Below are positions 48,330 through 58,850 of a stretch of 64,000 bases of DNA, piece after piece. The translations under genes were made by a program, and so were the position numbers. Position 1 is the stretch's first letter. Each line of letters opens with the position of its first letter. The notes below the pieces were generated by a model. The model saw only the letters and a list, made by a program, of their open reading frames with translations, was not told the DNA's origin and did no database searches. This stretch comes from Zygaena filipendulae (taxonomy: Eukaryota > Arthropoda > Insecta > Lepidoptera > Zygaenidae), in assembly GCA_907165275.2 (NCBI GenBank), contig OU015669.1, positions 7,090,501 to 7,154,500 on the forward strand. Reading direction: 5' to 3'.

Positions 48330-48900
48330 GTTCGCGCTGCCGGTCTAGCGGCGCCGGAGCATATATGTGTGGACGCAGCGACCGAGTCGGCGCCCTGGCC
48401 CGGCCGTTGACCGTCAGCAATCGGCACACGAGGATCCGCAGTAATCCATCACTCGCACAAAACGATGCACTGAGCGTTTCACTGGCAGTCGCACACCACA
48501 AATATAACGATTGAGATGTCACTGGTTGCGCTCATCGGCAACGGCGAACCGGTCGGGAGAGTATCGTGCACTACGTTCGTAACGCGCGCGTCGCATGCGG
48601 CTGACGTCGGATCGGAGCCGTGAAATACGTGCGACCTGCGCGGCGCGTGAATGCGGACTGAAGGCGGGTGGCGGCCGTGGTGCGGGAGCGGGAAGCGCAC
48701 CTGGCGCGGGGCGCGGTGCGAGCCGAGAGATGGCGCTGCGCGGCGCATCTGCCGGTCGCCTCGCCCCGCGCGCGCCGCCCGCCGCCCGCCGCCCCGCCGC
48801 CCGACCCGCGCCGCCAGCCAAGCAGAAAACACGGAAAACAGACAGCCGTCTTCTACGATGCGAACACGTGCCTCTTTAGAAAAAAGTTTCAAGAATAGGT
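48330..48900 (-). promoter_or_regulatory. Delta 5'UTR and CpG-rich promoter region
   Basis: Strongly GC- and CpG-rich up to about 48830, then abruptly AT-rich. A TCAGT initiator-like word on the minus strand (48473-48469) would give a 5'UTR of about 140 nt. No clear TATA box at the right distance and no good downstream element. The exact start site is not fixed. Confidence 0.4.
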
Positions 48901-49876
48901 TACAACACTATTATATTTTTATATTTAATAATTTTGTTTTAATTTTTTTAATAATAATTTACCTATAATATTCAACTCGTAGATTTACCTACTCATGGTT
49001 AGGGACCTATAGGTCTAAAAAAGTTTGAGAAACTTTCAAAGGTAGGTCCTTTGTTTTATAAGTGATGTACCTACGTAATGATTCTCATTTTTGTCTCGTT
49101 ACTGTGGATCAACGTGGAAAATTTAAAAATTAAAATTATATGTGTCCATTATGACTTATTGTGTTTACCTTATTGCATTGCATAATCGACGTGGACGTAG
49201 GGTTGTAGAGGTACCGGTATCATTAGGTTTTTAGAATGTGGGGTTGTCCCGTGTCAGCTATTATTTGAATAATGTGATGCTGGTAGCTATCCTGATGTGG
49301 TCTTTAAAAATTTAATTTTGAATTTTTGTAGGTACAGAAATCAAATTCGAATTTTGAAAATTTTTAAAAGAGTTTTTAAAAGTACCAAGTATCTTTATTC
49401 AATCAGTTTTATGATATATATTTATATGTATGATGTACCTACCTTCATAATATGAATTTGTATGATGTTGATTTAACAACATCATTTAATATAATATTGA
49501 TAAAATCTTTAGGTCGTCATTCCCACCGGCTCCGACCCTGAGGGCGCAGGTGTGCATCGCTAAATTACCCAATCAGGCAATTACAATTAATTATTATTTT
49601 TTAATATAATCATTATAATGAGAAAAACACTTCACTCGAGGCTACCGAATAATTTGAGGAAATCAAAACATATAAAAAAAGTTTCGCCAAATGCAACATC
49701 GCGTGTTTATTATTATTTATATTAAATGCAAATTTATGATTTTTAAATCGCATACGGCAGCTGCCGCGTCGCTGGGTGCACGCTGACGGCCACGGAAGAT
49801 AAAATATATATTCATGACGTGTACTTATGTATAGGTATATTGACAAGAGAGCTAGAAGGAAATGATTGTATTATAA

Positions 49877-49965
49877 CTAGCTGGTCCCCGCGGGTTCACC
49901 CGGATTCATTTCGGAGTTCCCGCGGTATTTCCGGGGTACCTACCCTATATTTTCGGTATTCTTTG
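49877..49965 (-). mobile_element. Partial Helitron-like element
   Basis: The 3' end only: inverted CTAG followed by CTGGTCCCCGCGGGTTCACC, then CGGAGTTCCCGCGG. Confidence 0.55.
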
Positions 49966-52900
49966 TCTGTTAAAATCGATTTGGTATACGCCTAAAGATA
50001 CAAGTAAGATACAACTCGGGTACAAGGTAGAACTAAACAAATTATTTTTCTATATTAATAGGTATTAGGTAGGTATAGAAATAATTACTACTTTCATACT
50101 TAAAGTTATATATAGGTACCAATTTCAGGACTTATTATCATTTTTAACTTAAGACGAAGTATTGTCAGCACAAAACAAAAATAGATTTTTACTACTGGGC
50201 ATTTATTTTTCAAATCTTCATATTCCAACCGATTGGCCAACAATAACCCCACTTGTGCCGGAGGTTTCTTACGCATAATGAGGCATTCTCATTGCGTGTG
50301 ATTCAAGCATACTTACGTATTTAATTTTACCAATTCTATTTCATTTTGGTAGTTTAACTGCCCATGAGTGTAATAAATCATTGGGTACTACTACTTTTGG
50401 GGTTAATGACCTATAAAGGAATATAATGACGTAACTACGTGTGGCAAACTGGCGATATAATTTAATTAATGAATTATCCATAGGATCTTGGTTTGAATAA
50501 CAAAAACTCAGGGATAATTTATAAACATAAGTAAAATTAAAATACTTATTGTTCTAAATTAAATTAAAACACACAATCATCTTCTCAGATGTTTCATTTT
50601 AAAAAGATATATTTTGCCGGTAAACAAGGGTGTTTAGCTGTTTATTTCGTCATCGAGTCTACAATACGAAAATTAACAACATAAAAATGTTAAAATTATG
50701 AAGTACCTACTTTTAAGTTTTACAGTAATTTTAATCATTGATAAATGCTCACGCAAAATCAAAATCGCACCTCTTCTGCATAATCTAGATAATATAAGGG
50801 TCGCTTCTCACTTACCTCGGTCGCGACGATCGATCGGTCTAATACGAGTGCGCTAGTATTGATATATGTGCGGAGAGCCTTATCGAGGCGGGAGTGGGGC
50901 GGGAGCAGAATTTGCGCTCTAGACCCTTATTGACCATAACGCGGCGCGTTAAGATAGAAGATACCCATACTACATACGTGACCCATTTTTTTACAATTTA
51001 TCATAATTATCTATTATTTGAATATAGCTCGAAAAAGCACAAGATTTCCCTAGAGGATATTATTGACTACGGGCTGAAATCTAAGCCCCCCCCCTCCCCC
51101 TCCCCCCCGTAAGAGTCACGTAGTATGGGTACGTTCCCTAAGTCGCTAAATAAATTGATCATTATTCATAATTGTATCAGCAGTATAGGTATCTTTATTA
51201 CCTAATAATATATATAGTTTGTGTATCATTCACAGATTTCAACTTTCATCGATAGATTTGTCTGTTATTTCTGATCATTATTTTCATTGAGATCTAAATC
51301 GGAACTCAATCTGAATTCGTTATCGGTTATTCTTAATATCAATCTCTTTTAAAAAGATGAACATATCGATAGGTAGGTACATATCTACATTCTTGCATAA
51401 TATTAGGTATGAAATTGCGCAACATTGTTATACAAATGAAATATGGATAACTTTATATCCTCGAAATATCCTAATATCCACGGAAACTCCGAAATTACTC
51501 CAAATTAACCTGAGAGCAACCGTGGAAGAGCGACTAGTTTTCTATAAGCTGCCAGTTACATCTAGTGCCCACCTACTCAATATTTGTCATGATTATTACT
51601 AAAGAAGCTCCGTTACTAAAGTTTGCTCCATCTGATTCTTACTCGTTAGTCTACGTGGGGTACAACACACTCATTAGTAATAGTCAATAGGCGTGGTCCG
51701 AGCGGCCAATAAAAATGTCTTGTTTCTAATTAAGTTTGATACACTACGTACTCACATTATACCTAACGTCACCAACTATGGTTGGTAAGGAATAATTAAA
51801 TCACTTCTCCAACGAACCAGAAAACACTTCTGTAAAGTACCTGTAGTTATTTTCAGTCAGTACTTAGGTACAGATTAAAAAAAACAATTTATATCGTAGG
51901 TCTGGGTACAAATGTGGGCGTCCAAGCTAAAAGCAAGCTAAAGTTGGGTGAAAAAATTCCGTCCGCAATTATAATTGATTATTAATAAATGCTCAATTTT
52001 CGACAATTTCATAGATGTTAATATACAATAACATAGAAATCTATGTAACAAGCAAGTAGAAGTGTGTTTTTGTTTTTCACTCAAACTTTTATAATGCTTT
52101 TTATCAAATCAAGCTTTTTCAGAATTTCAACTTCAAATCATCAAATGTCTGATAAAAAAAAAAACTAACAAAAACTAATAAAATTGACTATTCTAGATAC
52201 CGAATCTAGTCTTAACTCAATACCCCAGTCCCCACTACTGGTATCTTTTTACGTGGACACCCACAAATAACTAATTTACTAAAAAAAATACGTAAAAAAT
52301 GTTTTTTCTATATTAATGACAGAATAATAAAGATTTTTCTAATAAAAAAATCAATAGGTATAAGATTTTGCAGAAAGTAGACTCATCAATCTACAAAGGT
52401 AACGTGTCCAAATTTCATGACAATCCGACACAGTCATTTCCGACACAACATCCGTAGCCAACCTCGTTTTTATGTGATTATACATAATGTACCGAAAATA
52501 TTGAAAGTGACCTGAATTACAGAAAAATAAACAAGCGAATAGTTTTACTTCTTAAAAATGTACCAAACTCAACTCCATCATGATCTTTCACAATTTTTTA
52601 TAGTTTCTTGAAACTATCCCACGGGAAAAATATGTAACAAATTCCTAATCACCGAATTTTATAATATGCATTATATTCTTTTTTTTTTGGTGTCTGGTAG
52701 GTATAACCGTAATAAATGAGTTACCTGATTTCACCTGAATGAGTTTAGCTTTTTTTTTTTATTTTTATTTTACTATAAGTTTGCAAAAAAGGCAGACGGA
52801 GTAACTATCGTCGCTCGGCGCACATCTGGCCAACACCTGTGAAAAATACAGACTCACAACATATTATCAGGATAGTAAAAATTAACTGTGTGTATTGTTC

Positions 52901-53113
52901 TTGAACGCACACATTTATTGGAATTGTAAACCTTTTTTATGGAGTGAAATAAAGAGAGTGAAGAAATAAAAAAAATTGAATCTGTACCATTATAAAGAGG
53001 TAAAGTTTGTATGTTTGTGAGTTCATAAGTTTAGATGTAGGTTAAAGACTCTCTGGGACTAGGTACTGACTGACTTACAGTACCGTATCATCCCCTTAGC
53101 TTATAGTTGACAA

Positions 53114-53394
53114 TCCCTACTAATATTATAAATGCGAAAGTAACTATGTTTGTCTGTCTGTTACGCTTTCACGCCTTACCCAATCATCATAAAATTTTGT
53201 ACACACGTTGTCAGAGGTACAGAGAAGAACATTCCAGAATTCTCGCGGGACCTCCGAAATTAACGGCGGTGAAATATCATGAAATTTTGCATGCATATTG
53301 TCAGGGGTACAGAAAAGGACATAGGATACTTTGTATCCCGAAATTCCTGCGTGATCTCCCAAATTTCCGCGGGTGAAACCGCGGGGGCAGCTAG
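53114..53394 (+). mobile_element. Helitron-like element with internal duplication
   Basis: Starts TCCCTACTAATATTATAAAT and ends CCGCGGGTGAAACCGCGGGG, GCAG, CTAG before T. The inner block (ATCATAAAATTTTGTACACACGTTGTCAG, read in parts) occurs twice, so the element carries a partial internal repeat. Confidence 0.75.
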
Positions 53395-54559
53395 TCTACA
53401 ACATAATTGTTCTTCTTCTTCTTTAATAATGGCGTCTATAATTATAATTTGCCAATGACAACGTTTCTTAGTAATAAAAATTTCTTCATCTACTTCTTCA
53501 ATTATGGCGAAACGCCAATGACAATGTTAGATTGTTCCCCAAGTTAAAACATGGCTCTCTTCAAAGCCAGTTTTCTGCTCGGGGTTCAAAATAGATGCTG
53601 AAAAGTGACTGAAAGAACGAAGACTTCACGTGACACGCGTGTGTTCGGTACGGCTTTCACCTCAGAAGAAGCTTTCACCCTTCAACAAACATAGGTATTA
53701 CTGCATAGAAAACTAAGGAATGAATTGTCACTAGCTGTCACGTGTTCATGTAAAATCGTCCAATCAAAAGTTCAGTTTTACGTGAGCACGTGACATACCG
53801 ATTTCGTTCTTTAATTTTCAATGCGTTAACGACTTGCGAATGTCAACTTGGCTGATGGGGCTGGGATACATACGATACCTTTAGAGTTCCCGAAGGCAAG
53901 TGATTTGCACGGGTGAAAATAAGATGGAATATCCAAGTAACTAGCTAGTACGTAGAGTAGCCAGTAAGAGAGCGTTGACTCCGGGTGTGCTAAGTGGGAC
54001 TTAGGTGTGGGTCAAAACATCAATAGTCGCAAGTCCGCACCTAAAGTTAGCGGTCGACACGCCCAACTCGATAGCACGCTCCTTGCTTTTTCAAACGTTC
54101 AATACACCTGACATTAACCCCACTATTGAATCTTGATCTTGTATTATTCTGGCCAAAAAGTAACTGAACTGAAAGTAACTGAATGGAAAGGATGTTCTTT
54201 TTTATAAAGTGGGCCGATATAATAATATGCCCGCGGGCTAATAATTCTAATAGTTTTCATACGACCTTATATTATACACGGTGAAATTTTCCTTTTGAAA
54301 TTTACTATGAACGTATTTTAGAGCCGTCACTAACATTATTCAGAATTTTACTATGGAAATGACAGGCAATAGTAGTAATTTACTGATTTTGTAGTATAGT
54401 AATTTCAATAGGAAAATTTCACTGTGTTGTTAATTTATAGTTAGACTAATTTTCACATAGCAAGAAATTTGTAGGTAGTTACCTGCCTACCTACCAATCA
54501 GATCTAATAGGTTATAACACTACCATTATGTAATATAAAAAAAAAAACTCATTACTCAT

Positions 54560-54700
54560 TCGGAGTTACCGCGGGAATTCCAGGATAAACTACACGTATA
54601 ATAAACCTTAATCTTAAAATAAAATAATCTTAAATCACTCTATCTATTAAAAAACCGCATTAATGATCTAAATACATAGGGACAGACAGACAGCGGGAAG
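54560..54700 (-). mobile_element. Degraded Helitron-like fragment
   Basis: Shares CGGGAATTCCAGGATA, TCACTCTATCTATT and CATAGGGACAGACAGACAGC with the copy at 56439-56645, in the same order and orientation. Confidence 0.45.
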
Positions 54701-55724
54701 CGACTTTGAGTGATAGGTAGGTACCTAGACAGGCTAATGTGCGTATATATGGATAGGTATTTTCTGTGATAAAATCACAACTATAACAGGACATAGATAA
54801 GCAATAGTGTGTTAACCCACATTGGAGAAATTTTGAGTAAATCGTGTTTTAAAAGTATAGCGCCATTTTGTGTCAATATTTTTTATGTTCAATATTTAGT
54901 TAAATATTTAAGCAATGTAATAAAGTAAACACATAATTAAAAAACGTTCCCCAACTCCCAATAAATTGTTCAGATTCAATAACTTAATTTTGTGGGTTAA
55001 CATGTTATTACTTATCTGCGTCCAACATTAACAGTTGGTTAACATTAACAGCGACTTCTGTTGCGATTGTTAGAAGAAAGTTGTCTACGTACCTACTTAA
55101 TTATTTATTAGTCATATACATACGCATAGCCCATTCTCATAGATACACAGAGTATGACATTTTTAACTGTCGTTTTATATTAGTTTAAATTTTATGAACC
55201 ACAAAATAAAGTTGAATTTGCCATGTTCAGAAACCGTACGATTGACGAACCGATCGATTCCGCGAAGTGAATTCCTCGGGCGGTGTATGTAAAGCTAACG
55301 ATTATTATCATCGAATTACTATTTGTAAAGTTCTTTGATGTTTCCACAATGAATACTGAATACTTATTAAAATGGGCAAAATTAATGCCGATTCAGGAAT
55401 AGCTCAGATTAGTCCGTGCATGAAATAAATGGACTTTATAAGAACAATATAGCTAAGTATAATCCTTCTGGTACTTACCTACGTATAAATAATAGCGCAT
55501 TTTCGTTTGTTGTATAGACTTAATTTTTTTTTTTTAAACTGCAATCTCCAGAAAAAGCTCACGTTGGTACAATTTGCTAATTTTTAAGTAGATATAAGTA
55601 CCTACTACTTACTCTGATCATATTGCATGATGAAAACGTCGAAGAATCATACCAAAACAACAATTTAAACAATGATAATTTTATTATGATAGGTAAATTA
55701 GCTGGCAATCGTAATTAAATATCA

Positions 55725-55885
55725 TATTATAAATGCGAATGTGAGTTTGTTACGCTTTCATGCCTTTACTACTCGATCGTCATAAAATTTTGGATACACG
55801 TTGTCAGGGGTACAGAAAAGAACATACGGTACTTTCCCGAAATTCCTCCAGGAACTCTGAAATTGCGGCAGGTGGAACTGCGAGG
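55725..55885 (+). mobile_element. Degraded Helitron-like fragment
   Basis: Contains ATATTATAAATGCGAATGTG, GTTACGCTTTCATGCC and GTTGTCAGGGGTACAGAAAA, but the terminal hairpin is decayed and CTAG is absent. Confidence 0.5.
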
Positions 55886-56438
55886 TAAATTTTTTGAAGA
55901 CGTTTGGATGTTTGTTACTATGTCACGGATAAAATCGACTAGGTATAAGACCCTTGTACATGATTACTTTTATAATTTTTTCTTTATGTCGTCCTTGTGT
56001 GTATTGATTGTTAAATAAATAAATAAATGTATTTGTACGTTTGTCGTACAGATAAAATATGCTTTGCATTAACACATAATAGTTTTTATCACGAAACTCA
56101 AGTGTGAATATCGAACTTCACGCGGCCGAAGCCACAGGAAACTCCTATAGTTTACTGTATTTATTTATCCACTTTGTAAATGGTACCTAAGTAACATGCG
56201 CAAGATTCGAATGCGCTCACGCAGTAGGCAGGACGCGAGCGAGCGCAAGAATGCGCTGTTACCCAATCAACGATCGCCCGTGTGTAAAACAAATGTAGGT
56301 AAGTCGGTACTTAGTAACAACACGATATTCTATTAATTTCCAATATTTGTTATTCTGCTGTTTTTTTTACCATTTAATTTAAACCATTCTCCTTGTCGCG
56401 CCTTTTGATTTGAACACACCTTTCGAATTTATTACCTA

Positions 56439-56645
56439 CTAGCTGTCTCCCGCGGTTTCCAAGGGAATATCGGAGTTCCCGCGGGAATTCCAGGATACAA
56501 TATAGGTATAAACCTTCCTCATGAATCACTCTATCTATTGGTGAAAACAAAATGAAAATCCGTTGCGTAGTTTTAGAGATCTAAGTAAGCATACATAGGG
56601 ACAGACAGACAGACAGCGGAAAGCGACTTTGTTTTATACTATGTA
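56439..56645 (-). mobile_element. Helitron-like element
   Basis: Inverted CTAG followed by CTGTCTCCCGCGG, then GTTCCCGCGGGAATTCC, and a (GACA)n tract near the other end. Confidence 0.6.
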
Positions 56646-56765
56646 TGTATATAGTGATACGATATTTTTATGAATTAATCAAAGTTTTTGACTGAACTCC
56701 AGATAATGTGTAACTTTCGTTGCAATATTTTCAATTTAAATTTTTTCGAATTCGATTTTTCGATT

Positions 56766-56890
56766 ATCAGCAGCGGCTGATCGATGTGGTTGGCGAACCG
56801 GACTGCTGCGCGATGTTTCGCAGGTTAGATCCCACATTAGGATACACATCTATGTGATGAACTAATGTTTAACCTGAGTCAGGGCATTTA
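56766..56890 (+). mobile_element. Possible tRNA-derived SINE fragment
   Basis: TGGTTGGCGAACCGG resembles an A box, and GGTTAGATCCC resembles a B box (GGTTCGANTCC), at a tRNA-like distance. The LTR element is inserted just downstream. Class is tentative. Confidence 0.35.
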
Positions 56891-56911
56891 ATATAATATT
56901 AAAATAAATAT

Positions 56912-57330
56912 TGTCGCGGTCGAGCTAGATTAATAGCGCGCAATGTATGCAAAACGCGCAATGCATACAAAACACGCAATGTAAAGCAAACACATTGGAG
57001 TAGCGAATTCGATAGAAGTTCTATTCTAGAAACGTTCGGCCGAGTTTCTAGTAAAACACATCGGACTCGAACATTCTAGAGCCCCGTTCGGTTGGGTATA
57101 TAAACGGCGCAACCGAACCGGACGGGCAGTTCAGTTTGAGCTTTCGAAGCGATAACTACGAGTGAATCTTGAGCGATACCTGCGACTACCTGCGACCTTG
57201 GCGAGACTATTGGACTTCGAGATCAGTCGTTTAGTGTTTCAAGCTGTGATACCTAGACCTAGGCACCCTAGACCTAGTGTTTTTGTAAAGTTAGTGTTAA
57301 ACTCCAAATAAAGAACCCTAGCACGTAACA
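56912..57330 (+). repeat. 5' LTR
   Basis: Begins TGTCGCGG and ends GTAACA (TG..CA). TATATAA at 57097-57103, initiator-like TCAGT at 57131-57135 and AATAAA at 57307-57312 mark U3, R and U5. U3 has three imperfect CGCAATGTATGCAAAA-like repeats and TTCTAGAA at 57024-57031. Confidence 0.95.
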
Positions 57331-57333
57331 ATT

Positions 57334-57346
57334 TGGTGTCGGAAGT
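57334..57346 (+). other. Primer-binding site
   Basis: TGGTGTCGGAAGT three bases after the LTR. It begins TGG as expected for a CCA tRNA end and resembles the complement of a tRNA-Leu 3' end. tRNA identity is a suggestion only. Confidence 0.6.
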
Positions 57347-57357
57347 GAAATTTGGAG

Positions 57358-58818
57358 ATGCCACTAACTCCGAGGGAAGATATCACCGAGGAAGGCGTCA
57401 GGACGAGGGCACAACGTGCTGCGGGGGCTACGCCTGCAACCCGCCAGGCCACGCCCACTGGCCATCGGGCCACGCCTACTGGCCCCGCCCACCAGGGCCC
57501 ATCCACCATAGAGGCCCCGCCTACCGACCTGACCACGCCCACTGGCCCCGCCCAACTGACCCCGCCCATCGCTGAGGCCCCGCCCACTGGCCCACATGTC
57601 CTGGCCCTCGGCCCCGCCCACTTGACCACGCCCATCCCAAGCCCCACCCACTTGACCACGCCCACCATCGAAGCCCCGCCCACTAGCCCCGCCTACTCAA
57701 CCACGCCCACTGAGCACGTCCGGGCTACGACTACTACACGAACGGCGGACGCGTCTGCTCTGGATATATGTGGCTTGGTGAAGATGATGGAGAGCATGAA
57801 CAAGGGTATGCACCAGAGACTAAACGTCATGCGTGAAGAACAAAAGGAGTGTGCCGAACTACATCTCCAAACCGTTTTGGCGGCCGTTGATAAGGTCAGC
57901 AATGTGGTGAAGCAACTCCGTGAAGACATCGATTCGATAGAAGGGCGCGTCTCAGTATTAGAAGTCGGACTAAAAAATGTAGTAGAGGAGCGGGTCACGG
58001 GATTGGAGACTGGCTACTCTGGATTACAAAAAGAAGTGTTGCGTCTTAAAACAATGGGAATCACATCAAGTGGGGCTGTCAGCGTAGTCCAGGCACCCAG
58101 AGTGAAAGTGCCACCTTACGATGGGGCTACATCCTGGCCCGCATACCGGCAGCAGTTCCAGACCGTCGCTACCGCAAATGGGTGGACGGATGAGCAGTGT
58201 CTAACGGCTCTCACCGTGGCGCTCAGGGGCTCGGCTTTGTCTGTGTTGGAGGCACTGCCTAGCTCAGGAAGTGGATTCAAGGAGCTGATGGAGGCCCTCG
58301 AATCCAGATATGGGGAGCGCCACCTTGAACATGTGTTCCGGGCCCAGTTACGCGATCGAGTCCAGCGTCCAGGAGAAGGACTACAGCAGTGGGCACTGGA
58401 GATCGAGAAGCTTGTCCGCAAAGCGCACCCGACGGCTGACACCAAGATGGTGGACGCAAACATTTTGCAAGCCTTCGTCGATGGCATCCGGGACATGGAG
58501 ATAAGGGCTGCAGTGGGGCTTCGTCATCATGCCTCGCTGAAGGATGCCCTGGCACATGCCCTGGAAGTTGAAGCGGTGCGGCGAGATGTGCGTGCGCATA
58601 AGCTGCGGGAAGTCACTGAAGAAGTTAAGGTAATTAAGGCACCCCTAAAGAAGACTGGATCCTTGTGCTACAAATGCGGTGAACGAGGCCACCTGCAGTT
58701 TTCCTGCCCAAAGAAGGATGAGGTGACAGAAAAAATCATCAAGCTTCAGAAACAACTTGATGAACTGACAAAGAGGCAGGAGACTCCGTCCTCTATCGGG
58801 AGTCAGGGAAACGAGTAA
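57358..58818 (+). CDS. Retrotransposon Gag
   Basis: 486 residues from the first ATG to TAA at 58816. It forms the particle shell and binds RNA. Residues about 25-125 are a Pro/Thr/Ala/His-rich low-complexity tract coded by tandem CACGCCCACTGGCC-like DNA. A helical, coiled-coil-like stretch follows (about 140-230), then a capsid-like region (about 245-420). A single zinc knuckle CX2CX4HX4C runs from C437 to C450 (CYKCGERGHLQFSC). The stop lies four codons past a GG slippery run and overlaps the pol frame (see 58806-58847). Confidence 0.9.
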   Translation: MPLTPREDITEEGVRTRAQRAAGATPATRQATPTGHRATPTGPAHQGPSTIEAPPTDLTTPTGPAQLTPPIAEAPPTGPHVLALGPAHLTTPIPSPTHLTTPTIEAPPTSPAYSTTPTEHVRATTTTRTADASALDICGLVKMMESMNKGMHQRLNVMREEQKECAELHLQTVLAAVDKVSNVVKQLREDIDSIEGRVSVLEVGLKNVVEERVTGLETGYSGLQKEVLRLKTMGITSSGAVSVVQAPRVKVPPYDGATSWPAYRQQFQTVATANGWTDEQCLTALTVALRGSALSVLEALPSSGSGFKELMEALESRYGERHLEHVFRAQLRDRVQRPGEGLQQWALEIEKLVRKAHPTADTKMVDANILQAFVDGIRDMEIRAAVGLRHHASLKDALAHALEVEAVRRDVRAHKLREVTEEVKVIKAPLKKTGSLCYKCGERGHLQFSCPKKDEVTEKIIKLQKQLDELTKRQETPSSIGSQGNE

Positions 58819-58847
58819 CAGCCAGGACTAAGGGGCGGGTACTGGCT
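58806..58847 (+). promoter_or_regulatory. -1 ribosomal frameshift signal at gag/pol
   Basis: GGGAAAC at 58806-58812 is in the correct X XXY YYZ phase of the gag frame. A 7-nt spacer follows, then a perfect 6-bp stem AGCCAG (58820-58825) with CTGGCT (58842-58847) around a 16-nt loop. The pol frame is open from 58764 and is the -1 frame of gag, so the overlap is 55 nt. Confidence 0.75.
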
Positions 58848-58850
58848 GGC

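Larger units (their letters stand above)
48901..56765. other. Intergenic flank upstream of Delta
   Basis: AT-rich and rich in GTACCTAC-type words. It contains Helitron-like copies at 49877-49965, 53114-53394, 54560-54700, 55725-55885 and 56439-56645, plus a CT-rich homopurine/homopyrimidine run near 51086-51110. No gene recognised. Confidence 0.65.

Noticed and set aside
47919..48892. Overlapping Arg/Ala/Pro-rich frames near the Delta promoter
   Set aside because: Typical of CpG-island sequence read in any frame; no consistent protein pattern.
57318..57683. Minus-strand Gly/Val/Trp-rich frames over gag
   Set aside because: Antisense of the GC-rich repeat coding the Gag N-terminus.
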